This document shows, piece after piece, positions 12,101 to 22,131 of a stretch of DNA of 64,000 nt. The notes beneath the pieces are model-generated. The model was not told where the DNA came from. It was given only the letters and a program-made list of their open reading frames with translations, and made no database searches. Origin of the DNA: Combretum micranthum. Lineage: Eukaryota; Streptophyta; Magnoliopsida; Myrtales; Combretaceae. The stretch is taken from contig JAMXBD010002763.1 of NCBI GenBank assembly GCA_024138025.1, positions 101,430 through 165,429 of the forward strand, written 5' to 3'. The first letter of the stretch is position 1, and each line of letters begins with the position of its first letter. A program made the position numbers and the translations under genes.

Positions 12101-14010
12101 ATGAAAGTTTTATGTATTAAATGAAGTCCTTAAGTAATAGGTATCATAAGGTCTTAAATTTTAATGCATTAAACAAGTTTTCCCCAAATGAATCATTCAA
12201 AAAGTGGATTTTCTAAAATTCGGATTTTTGAGTAAGTCATATTGGAAAACATATTTACAAAGTGTAAAATGGGAATTTTTATGTAGAAATGAAGGTCATA
12301 AGTAGTATATATAATGAAGACTCAATTTTGACAAAAATAATTATATTTTCTTAAGTAACAAATCCAAAACAAATGGAAATGATAAAAGTTAGAAAACTAG
12401 ATTTTTCATAAGTAAGTTGTCATTATGGTCTTGCAAAATAAAAAGTTATAAAATTTCCTTTTAGTAAAATCATCAAGATCATGCATACACTAAGCTCATC
12501 TCATGTCATTCATGTTAGGAAATCATTTATATTGCATGTATAGCTAATCTATAAGATAGGAACATTACAAACGTTTACAAAACTATTTTTCGGAATCGGA
12601 AACCGTTACTGATCAGATCTGATCCCTCCGTTCCGAGACCTAAATGTTTTCAAATCTTTAAAATAATATTAGAAATAGATAGATCTTTCGAAGTAGATAG
12701 AAATCGATATATAATTTGCGAGATTCCGAGTTAAAATGACCAAGTTATGGCCGTTTTAAGTTGGAATTCCCGCTTAGGACGAGAATTACGAATTTGATAG
12801 TTCGTATGAAATTGTTTGGATTAGTTTGAGTTGAAATACTTATTAAAGTATTTCTTCCTTTTTAGGAGATCCCGAAATCGACAATTCCCTACCACCGGAT
12901 TACTATTACTAGAAGACCGGTGATCCAATGGCCGAGTGAGTTTTCTCCTTGTTTTGTTACCTTGATTGTGATTGTAGTTAGTTGCATTAGAATTATAGGA
13001 ACAAGATAAAAATCGATATGAATGGGGATGGGATATATGATGAGACTGTGACGAATGTGTGCCAAAGAATACTAAAGCATATCGAAATCCCGATTTGATT
13101 GGATAACTGCACCGTTCATATTATTTCTGTTATATGTGTGATATTGATTGGTCACTCTAAAAATGTATAAATATTTTTGACCTAAGCAAAAAATTAAATT
13201 GGTCATGCATCGCATTGGACATATTGCATTTGGTAGCATGCTACTCCTACGCAGGTCGATCGGTATGGTCCGTGGATGACTCGTTTGGATAACGAACCCG
13301 GTGCCAGAGCTCATTCAGGGGTACTAAGGCGCATGTGGATGCATTCTTGGATGAGCCTAGCCGAGTCGAGTGCTAAGAGCCAAGGGCTTGGGGACTAGAT
13401 GCGGTCGTGTAGACTCAATACCATTCCTAACCCAAGATACGGAGGGCGTAAATCCGTTCTGTGTGTGGGTTCCGGATACCCACGCATAATTGCTTGCTCA
13501 CGTGTTTGTTCATGCATAGCATATGATTGACTAATACTTGTTTGTTATGGTACGGAATTAAGGGAATTCTCACTAAGCTAGTGTAGCTTATACCCCTATA
13601 GTTGTTTAAATGAACAGGTTATCTCAAGAATGCAAAGTGGGGACCGAATTGGTTGGAGCCGGGAATGACTCCGGGATTTCGGCAAGAATAAGAATGTTTG
13701 AAGCTATCAACTAGTTATGATTTGTCTTGTAATAATTTATGTAGGGAAGTCTGTGGATGAATGTAATTGGAGTTGAATGATTTGTATTTTGAAGTATAGT
13801 GTTTTGTATCTGAAGTATAATAAATTGAATTTCCTTTACATTGTTTCAAGTTGTATCAACTTAAAATGCATTACTCCGATGAGTCTCCTCCATGTGTTAG
13901 ACGCCTTGTACATAGTATGGAAGCCTTCGCGTGACTGAGGTGGTCATTCTTAGGCTTTAATATTGTGTACGGCGGACTGCTACGTTTAGGGTACCCTTCG
14001 GGGCGTGACA
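9112..14010 (+). mobile_element. B1: type B solo LTR (4899 bp)
   Basis: It runs TGTAAGCCCCGG to CGGGGCGTGACA and is flanked by the perfect TSD GAACC (9107-9111, 14011-14015). The uninterrupted sister copy at about 4947 shows the empty site. Landmarks are a CT-rich leader (about 10560-10750), a donor-like site at 10857, the palindrome at 12714-12773, an acceptor at 12864-12865, the 70-nt exon-like block, a GTGAGT donor at 12936 and an acceptor at 13616-13617. I find no clear TATA box. Confidence 0.97.
12866..12935 (+). other. Exon-like block of B1 with C-terminal reading frame
   Basis: A CTTCCTTTTTAG acceptor precedes it and GA|GTGAGT follows. In the conserved frame it reads DPEIDNSLPPDYYY then TAG at 12910-12912. 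Codons differ from A3 mostly at third positions. Confidence 0.7.
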
Positions 14011-14015
14011 GAACC
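14011..14015. repeat. Right TSD of B1 (GAACC)
   Basis: It matches 9107-9111. Confidence 0.97.
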
Positions 14016-15763
14016 AATTTTCCAATACCCCTCCACCTATGAAAAATTTCTAAAATTTTGCTGAATCTTGTTGTGCTTAAAAAGAAAACTAGGATGAGAA
14101 GTAAATTTCTACTAATTTTGATAAAAACTTGTGTCTGGGACACATTTGTTTGGGATCCTGGTGGGTGAGAGTATCATTTTTGTTAATAAGTCGAGCCAAC
14201 GACGTTAAAAGAAGTGCGCTTCTTGGGAGGCAACCCATGTCTAACTTTCCTTTTCTTTTATCTTTTTCTTTTTCTTTTTAGACTTATGATCTTATCATTT
14301 TCTGCTATTGGTTGATGGTTAAGTGTTGTTCTTAATGGTAGGATGGAAATTCAAGAGGAAACAAAGCAGAAAACTCCAGCCCAGATGCAGTTTGTTATGA
14401 CTTGCTCTCACAGCTGCTCTATTTTGATGAAGAATATGACTATCTTGTAGCTGGATGTTGATTCTTAAATAGGGAAGTTCATTTTCTTTTTCCTTTCCTC
14501 ACTTATTGCATATATTTTGACATTGGGGACAATGTCCCAATTAAGTGTGGGGGAGGGATACTCTTGAGAAGGGAAATAATTGGTTTTCTATGCTTGTTTT
14601 GAATGTGAAAAAAAAAAAAACCCACTTTACACTTTGCTATTGTACTTGAAAATATACTCAGAAAAATGTTTAGAAATAGCATTCAAAAAAAAAAAAAAAA
14701 AAAGACTTCTAGTACCTTACTCATCTATTTTGTGATTAGTATACTTAGTTGAAATTGTAGGATGAAATCTAACTGTGGTAAACTTACTTACTAATTAGGG
14801 ATGGAATCTAGAGTCTAAAAGTGGATCGAAGTCCTTAGTTGAAAGTTAAATGGTTGTAGTTCTAAGCTTGTTGATTTATATATTTTCTTTTCAATAGTCT
14901 GAAAGCCATCCTAATCTTTGGTGAAAAACATATGAAGTTCATCACTTGGTGATCCTTTTTGGAATAAATCTCTTTGGAAATAATCATTGTTGTGCTAGAT
15001 TACAAATAGCATGACTCTTATATACAATTGATGAAAACCTATACTCCAATGACTCAAGCATTTGAGTTATGAGTATCCTAACTTGAAGGTTAGAGTGAGT
15101 AGAGAGTTCGATAGGGTCCCTTTAAAACCTGGTCACTTGGGTGATAAGCCCGGGATGTGCCGACTCGATGAACTCACTATAACGAGAAGGGCGGAAAGGC
15201 AAAAGTTCATTAGATGAACTTGAAAAAGAAAGCTGAAAAGATGCAGGCTACACCCTGTCCAGAGGAAAAGGAAAAGAAGCGGGCAAAAACCCATCCCTCT
15301 GAAGGCTAACAAAAAAAAAAAAAATTTTGAAGAGATTTTTAAATAAAAGGAGAAAATCCAGGGGAAGAACAGATGTAATTACTTTCACTTTAGATTGTTG
15401 TGCTTAGAAAAGTAGTTGAAGAGTTTATATATTTGTTAATAAGTGGTGAAGTATAACTAGGTCTCTTTTGCTATTGTTTGACTTCGTGTTTATTTTGTGA
15501 CTTTGGAAGCTATTTTTAATTGGTGAAGGTAAAGTTTAACTTACCTGGATTAGCCTTAGAATTTCGATTTTGGTATGCTAGTTACATATAAACGATAGAT
15601 TTGAGCAAAAGGTACAAAAGCAAGTTGTTATGATCTAAAATGATTTATGAATGCTATGTAAATTTTCACTTGTGAAAAATTCTAAGCATATTTGATGATG
15701 GTTTTTTCTTTCTTCTTAAATTGTTTGCTTGAGGACAAGCAAGTGTTTAAGTGTGGGGGAATT
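14016..15763 (+). mobile_element. Remainder of internal copy 2 of the tandem element
   Basis: It matches 4952-6696: ORF end, conserved GGGAGGCAACCC block (14216-14236), hairpin plus purine tract (14519-14558), A-rich runs, then the terminal hairpin and polypurine tract (15725-15763). There is no other coding sequence. Confidence 0.9.
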
Positions 15764-17569
15764 TGATGAACCAAAATTATTCCTATTTTATGAGTGCTAA
15801 AACATATATTTGATGGTCATTTTTATTGGGAATTTAGCACTTGAATTAATGGAGTTAAGCTTTCAGGTCTTTAAAGGAGATATTTTTCAAAGATTGCAAA
15901 GACTGGTCAAAAATGTAAAGTTTGAATCAAGAAGAACTCAACATGACAAGAATAAGCCATGTCCTTCAACCATTACAAGAAAGAAGCAAAATTAAGGGCT
16001 AAATATCAAGCTTTTGGAAGACATTTATGAGACACGACCTGTCCCAAACCGTGTCAATCTGGAAAATTAACTTTGCAAGGGACATTTCTAGGAAAAGCCG
16101 TGTCCCAAGTCGTGTCAGTGAAGAAAAAAACCACAGTAAAGGACACGACTCTGAGACAAGCCGTGTCCCCAGTCATGTCGATTTCCATAGTGAAGAAAAC
16201 AGCCAGACATTCAAGTGACATGACCTGTCCCCAAACTGTCGATTTGACAGTTCTTTACTTTTTGAGAAACGACTTTTTTAATGAATAGTAACCCCTATTT
16301 ATTAAAGAAACGTCTATTGGACATTAAAGGGGGTTACTTTGAAAAGCCAAAAGACCCGTAACTCCCGTAACTTCTCATTTCCTCCATAATGAGCATTCAA
16401 TTCCATTTATGTGTTACTTTGAAAAGCTAAAAGACCCGTAACTCCCGTAACTTCCCATTTCCTCCATGATGAGCATTCAATTCCATTTATGTGTTACTTT
16501 GGAAAGCCAAAAGATCCATAACTCCTATAACTTCCCATTTCCTCCACTAATGAGCATTCAATTCCATTTATGCAAAGATCATTATAAAATGAAGATGGAG
16601 GGAAGAATCAAAGGGAGAAGAACATAAAAAGGAGAGACAAAGACAAGAAAAAACACACTTTTACGTATTTTCACAGCATTTGTGCTTGAGTGTATCAATT
16701 TATCAAGGAACATCGTTTGTATTGCTAATATAATTTTAGATCCTTTCTATTTCTCCTTGTTATTGATTTATATTGTTTTATCTATGGAGAAGTAGTTTAA
16801 TATTGCTTGGGTATCGTGGATCCTTGATTGATTTCATGTGATTCTTTTGTTCTTAATTTCCAAACGTGTTGATTTTATTGTATTCAATAGCTTGTGCCTA
16901 AAGAATTAGTCTAATTGGATGGTGCATCCCATTGGATTCATGTTTGATTTTTGTTAAAAATAGACTGAGAGGTTGATTTAATGAATAGATCTAAAGCTAT
17001 TGATGAGATTGCTCATAATCACCTAGAGATAAGGATGGTGAAATCTTCTGTCACTCGTTTTGAAATTCATCACTTTGGTTTTAAAATGAAGGATTCTTGT
17101 TCTTTATGCAAATTTAAGTTGCTAATAGTCAGGAAGACATTCCGATAGTTTGGCTTAAGTTTAGGTGCTTTTGACTTTGAGAGAAGCATTAGCATAATTT
17201 AGTGAATCCGATGGTTCAATAATCAATACAATTTTTTGAGAAAATTCTTGAGTCACATGAATAGATCTTAGGTGAAGCATGACCCAAGCATCCTTGTGAA
17301 TTGATTTATCCTTTTGTATGCTTGCTGCGAAATCTGTGAATATTAGACTTAGTTTAGTTTCTATGTACATAAAACCAAATCTGATTTTTTTTTGGCTTGA
17401 TGATAGGAAAAGAGTGAGTAGAATTACTCATCAACATTCCCTAGGAATATGACCTAGATCATTTCTTTATGCTACATCTGATGGGTGCGCTTGCCCTGTA
17501 AGACCATAGTTGAAAAGAAAACGATTTAGAAAATTTATAAATTTAAAACTTGGTCTTTTGAACCTATCA
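15764..17569 (+). repeat. Third LTR of the tandem element (1806 bp)
   Basis: It has the same ends and length as LTR 1, with the 80-bp triple repeat and TATA box, and is bordered by the ATGAA duplication. Confidence 0.95.
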
Positions 17570-17574
17570 ATGAA
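17570..17574. repeat. Right TSD of the tandem element (ATGAA)
   Basis: It matches 2427-2431. The A1 sequence continues from 17575, as judged by the intact relative at about 26880. Confidence 0.95.
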
Positions 17575-17955
17575 CAACAATATATGTGCAAGATCACTAC
17601 TTTACATGCATGAACAAGATGAGAGCTTAACAAAAACGCATCTAAACATTAGATCCATGTCTTGTGATTGCTTGACATTCTTGTTCATGTGTTTCCATGC
17701 CCCTAGCATTAGCTCATTGGGATTTAGTGAGGAAATACACAAGATATGGTCTTGCCATTACAAGAACTAGGAAGAACAAGGCTTGAATCAACATACCAAA
17801 GGAGGATCTAAGTAGAAATGGAGGAGTTTTGAGTTGAAAGTGCAAGAGGGAGAGGGAGGGGGGGTGCTCGGCACAAAGGGAAAGAAAAGAAGAGAGGTTT
17901 TCTCTTTTTCAATTTTGAAACAAGAAGAAAATGAAGAGAGAGAGAGAAAATTATG

Positions 17956-17964
17956 TATATATAT
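17956..17964 (-). promoter_or_regulatory. TATA region of A1
   Basis: TATATATAT lies upstream (minus sense) of the CT-rich leader, in the same place as the box of A3 at 26537-26552. Confidence 0.6.
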
Positions 17965-18024
17965 GGAGTGCATTAGGGTTTAGATAATTAAAAAGGAGTA
18001 AAATAAATAAATTTGAGAGGGAAA

Positions 18025-18027
<3 letters not shown>

Positions 18028-18070
<43 letters not shown>
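18028..18070. repeat. Homopolymer of 43 G
   Basis: It lies in the promoter-upstream part of A1. The same place in A3 has only a mixed C tract (about 26443-26469). The true length may be uncertain because of polymerase slippage or base calling. Confidence 0.9.
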
Positions 18071-18072
<2 letters not shown>

Positions 18073-18657
18073 TCTTTGGTGTGTATGTGTGTGTTTGAAA
18101 TTTCAATATTTGTAATTTAGTTATTAAAATGTAATAAATGTGATAATTGTTTAAGAGACAAAATTCATTGGAAAAAGAAAATTGAAATGAGTAGTTATAA
18201 GGATGTAAGAATAGGGTATGGGTAGTGTAGGTGTACTTGTGAATGTAGACACAGACATCTACTTTATCGGTTGTTCCAAAACAGGGAAAAGCGATAACTA
18301 TAATTTTTATAGCTCGGAAAATTATGAAAGTGATATTTTTGGAATCCTTATAAAATTACGGTTCTAATGAATATTCCGGAACATTTTTCTGAATCGTGGC
18401 CTGGGGCACGCTTTTCCGTAATTGGGCTCGGGAAGGCCCAGAATTGAAAAATTCCCAAATTTAAAACTTTCAAAGGTTTGAAATGTACTTTGGAACAACA
18501 ATTCAAATTCATTTACTTCATAATATTTATTTTACTATGAAACTGAAGGAAAGCCGGATTTAGGGCTCCTGGGCTTCATTCACTAAACTCAACTGATTGG
18601 ATAGGGTTTCGCTTCCAATTCCGGGGTTTTCTAGCTACTGGAATTACGGGGTTTACA

Positions 18658-18662
18658 GTTCC
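18658..18662. repeat. Right TSD of A1 (GTTCC)
   Basis: It matches 164-168; the type C sequence resumes directly after it. Confidence 0.95.
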
Positions 18663-19989
18663 CAATACTTGATATTTTATTTTCTTGCTTATTATTTATT
18701 TTAGTATTTTCTTATGTTCTTATTACTTTATTTGCTCATGATACTTGCATTTACATAATGTTATGTCTCAACTAATCTAAAAGTAGAATTTCATTTTTAT
18801 TTAAAGGAACTCAAAACTAGATTTTCGATTATGTAATTCTTCATAAGATCATGAGTTATTATCAACCACACATAAATAGAGTTTTTCTCAAACGTTTCCT
18901 TAAATAACAAAGATGTTTTTACCAAGAAAACTTAAGAAATAGATATTTTCATTATATTATGTTAACCTAAGTTTTAGTAAAATAATTTGTTAGTTTTCAA
19001 AGTTTTCACAAAAAGCTTAAGAATAACTCTTTTTAACTCCATAACAAAACTAAGAAAAAACTAGTTTTTAAAAGTTAAGATGATTCAACCAATAAAATTA
19101 CAAACCACTTAGGAAAAATAATGATTTTCAAATTTCTAAAAAGAAGGAACTCATTTTCAAAAGAATATAAATAAAAGTAAGATTAACAATAATGGATTTT
19201 ACCATAAAGATTATTCTTTTCGGAAGAAATAAAAAGAAAAAAAAAAAAAATTTTAGAAAACAAAATTATATTTTAAATAATAAAGACAAGACTCAAGGAC
19301 CATTCTAACATTACAAATTCATAAAGAGATTTTTCAACAACTTAATATTATTTAATAAATTTGAATTTAAGTAAAACTTATAAAATACTAAGGTTAAAGG
19401 AAATTTACTTGTTTTGGAAAAAGGAATGAAGGAAATAAAATAGGAATATACTCATTTATAATGAAAATATAAGTTTCTTCCAAATACTTGAAAGGAATTT
19501 ATCAAGATAAGTTTTAACACTTTAAAAAGAATTGTTTTATGAAATAAATTGTTGAGACACTACCATTAGAAATTTTGCATATAAAATGAGTTTATCTATA
19601 TGCTCAAAGTATTTATCAATATATGTCATAATTATATGTATATTTATATATATATATATTGTTACAAAAGGATTCTTTTTAAATGAAGTTGAGTTAGAAA
19701 TGGATTTGCCAAAGTTTAGAAATAATTCATTTTTAAATCTGTACTGACATTTTTCGGAACCCAAATGACTTATATGACAAAGAAACCTTAGAAATGGTAA
19801 ATCTTTTCGAATAGGTAGAAAACGGTCTATATTATATGCGAAATTTGAGTTAATGATTAAGTTATGGCCATTTTAGTTGAAAGTTGAAATTTCCTCTTAT
19901 ACGATTTTACCGCTATTTTAAGAGAAGTTTAGAATCTCTAAGAATAGAGAAATTCATTGAAAGATTATCCGGGTATTTCTTTTGTCTAG

Positions 19990-20052
19990 GTGACGAAAGA
20001 TACAAGATTACCCTACCCGAGGATTACTAGACTAAGAAGATCGCAAATGGGA
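19990..20052 (+). other. Exon-like block of C1
   Basis: It follows TTCTTTTGTCTAG and precedes GAGTGAGTTATT. Frame: DERYKITLPEDY then TAG at 20028-20030. Confidence 0.6.
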
Positions 20053-21152
20053 GTGAGTTATTCTCCTAATTTCATTACCTTGCTTGTGCTTGTAAAGTTA
20101 GCGGCATTAGTATACTAAGAAAAGATATAAAATAGATATATATTGGGGAATTTGGGATTATGTATGTGTGATTCTATGTTTATGTATGAATGAGGAATTA
20201 GAATAATGCAACTTCGAACCGCTTGTTTAATAATTTTGTTTACTTACTTGTATAACTGTTATTTGTTTGCTAAATTAATTGATCGCCCTAATAAACCTTA
20301 ATAAGCATTGGCTTAAGAAAATAAAACGTTCACGCATAGCATCCATCGAATCACATCTATTTCGGAAGGCTGCTACTCCTACGCGTAGTTGGAAGTTGGT
20401 TGGTTGTGATCGTGTGGTGCCACAGGCCATGTTCTTCCTGGAGAATCCAAATCGCTCGGGGAAAAGCGACTCTAGGTTCAGAGCGAGCCAACCGAACGCT
20501 GTGGATGAGGACTGAGGACTAGCAGTAGAGGTCGAGGACCTTCAACCCCGATTCCTAACCTTTGATACGGAGGGGTAAATCGTCTATTATATGGTTTCCG
20601 AATAACTATATATTTAATTGTGTAATCATGTGATTGTTGCATTGTATGCATAGCATTATGTGTGATTAAATAAATAACTTGTTTGAAAATATGGTGCGAA
20701 TGAAAATGAATAATATCTCACTAGCTAGTTGTACCTTATACCCTATAGATTTTATTGCAACAGGTATACTGTGGCTTAAATTGAGGGATCATGACATTAA
20801 GGAAGTCATGGTTGGATAGTTAAGCTTCTATGAAGGAAATGGGATCATAAGATGAAGTAATGTTGTAAGGTCTTTATATGAAATGACCTATATGGTAAGT
20901 GATGTATATTTATTTGAAGTGGGATATGCCCTTAAGAATTGGAGTGCAATTGTATGTTTTATGATAAGTATTTCTTTGCCTTGTTACTTATTTATTATCG
21001 ATGTAAATTGCGCTACTCCATTGCGTTCCCTTGGTTGTGATGTACGCCTTGTACATGATATGAAAGCCTTTGCGTGACTAAGGTAGTCATTCTAGGCTTT
21101 AGTATTATGTACGGTGGACTGCCACGTTTAAGGTACCCCTCGGGCGGTGACA

Positions 21153-22131
21153 TCGGGCATTCTTTCATTACCTCCTGAGTTACAACCCTGCCTCTGTGGG
21201 TGTATAGATCCCTAATCTTTTATTCATTGGCTTCATGTGTTAGGCCTAGTCTTTTGGCTAATGTAGCGTCTATAAATGAATGTGTCGCGTCGATGTCAAA
21301 TAGGGCTACACTGATTGGTCTTTCACTTATATTGTTCTATTTATCAATTATGCATTACATGTTATTTATGACTCATAAAGTATTTATTGTGAATCTAAAG
21401 TGTTCGTGTCTCATATATAGCTTTAAATATAATAACATACCTGCAATGAGTCTGGTATCATCCAAGTCAGCTCCATCCCAATGTTTTCAGCATCTTCCTC
21501 ATCTATCTCTTCCTCATCAGCTGGAGTTCCATGCATAGCATAAATCTAGCTACTCCCATAGTTTTGCTGTACTGACATTGCCTCTTTCTGATCCTTTACT
21601 TCAACAACCCTTTAGATTGTGATGATCCAGCGCTTTAGTATCCTTTGGGGACAATAGGATGATATGTGACCGTCTTTCTTATAGATAAAGCAGTCGCACC
21701 AGCTAGCATTTACTTCTACTAGCATGACGACTTTTTACATTTCCAACTGTCTTTAAGAACCTTCCTTTCTTATGAGTAACACTCATTCCCACATTTTCAT
21801 GAATTCTTTTTCCAAGTGTTTGCCTGTTTTTTTATACCTTTTACTTCATATTTTCTAGCACGTTTATCACTCGTGCTTTCTCTACATAGCAGCAAAGTCA
21901 TGAAAGTTTGCCTTTTCTATTCATTCTATCTTTTTGCATCTGGTTAAACTAATATAGTCATTGAACTCATGTTCATACTCATCACGTTTTGCTCCCCTAG
22001 GTCATATTCTTGAATCAGTATTGTACTTTGCTTTCAAGCTGTCCGAAAAATATTCCTTTAGAAATTCCTATCTAAAAACTCTCCACGTCATGGGATGTGG
22101 CAATCCTCTTTACTTTGAATCCCACCATATT
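21153..22131 (-). pseudogene. Element E gag C-terminal half and start of protease, degenerate
   Basis: On the minus strand it opens with WWDSKV, continues through a recognisable gag segment (FLKEYFSDSLKAKYN), then a zinc knuckle at 21651-21692 reading CFIYKKDGHISSYC. In this C-x2-C-x4-H-x4-C motif the second Cys has become Tyr. About 350 nt further is the aspartic protease start (21271-21303), LFDIDATHSFI, where the usual D-S/T-G is D-I-D. Several stops and frameshifts are present. It is cut on the left by C1 and continues at 29789-30330 on the right. In life it would have packaged the RNA and begun polyprotein processing. Confidence 0.8.

Larger units (their letters stand above)
2432..17569 (+). 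mobile_element. Tandem three-LTR non-autonomous retrotransposon (LTR-int-LTR-int-LTR), tRNA-Asp primed
   Basis: Three copies of one LTR (2432-4232, 6697-8391, 15764-17569) separate two copies of the same internal region (4233-6696, and 8392-15763 with a type B solo LTR inside). The whole is flanked by one perfect TSD, ATGAA (2427-2431 and 17570-17574), so it entered as one element and was expanded by unequal recombination through an LTR. Each internal copy has a tRNA-Asp primer site, a Cys-rich then acidic ORF and a polypurine tract, but no gag, protease, reverse transcriptase or integrase. Internal copies are 2464 and about 2468 bp. The primer and 3'-end motifs resemble the Athila/Tat side of Ty3/gypsy, which I infer supplies the missing proteins. 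Confidence 0.93.
169..18657 (-). mobile_element. A1: type A solo LTR, split by a large insertion
   Basis: The minus-strand LTR starts with CCCCG-rich sequence at 18657 and ends GGGGCGTGACA at 169. It is flanked by the perfect TSD GTTCC (164-168 and 18658-18662). Its own sequence is 169-2431 plus 17575-18657, about 3.35 kb. No primer site or internal domain flanks it, so it is a solo LTR left by LTR-LTR recombination. It holds the conserved palindrome at 1302-1364, the exon-like block at 1146-1213, two copies of the intron minisatellite near 778-845, a TATA region at 17956-17964 and a 43-base G run. Confidence 0.95.
1..21152 (+). mobile_element. C1: type C LTR (pieces 1-168 and 18663-21152), 5' end outside window
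   Basis: The first 168 bases match the type C LTR interior at about 46305-46540, and the element resumes at 18663 after the A1 insertion. It ends at 21152 in GGGCGGTGACA and is followed at once by minus-strand protease sequence, with no primer site. It is therefore a solo LTR or a 3' LTR inserted in element E; the right-hand TSD would be TCGGG. The second piece carries a degenerate palindrome (19834-19895), an acceptor-like site at 19988-19989, the 63-nt exon-like block, a GTGAGT donor at 20053 and a TTGCAACAG acceptor at 20762-20763. At 44-64 it has a perfect 8-bp hairpin with a T5 loop. Confidence 0.85.
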
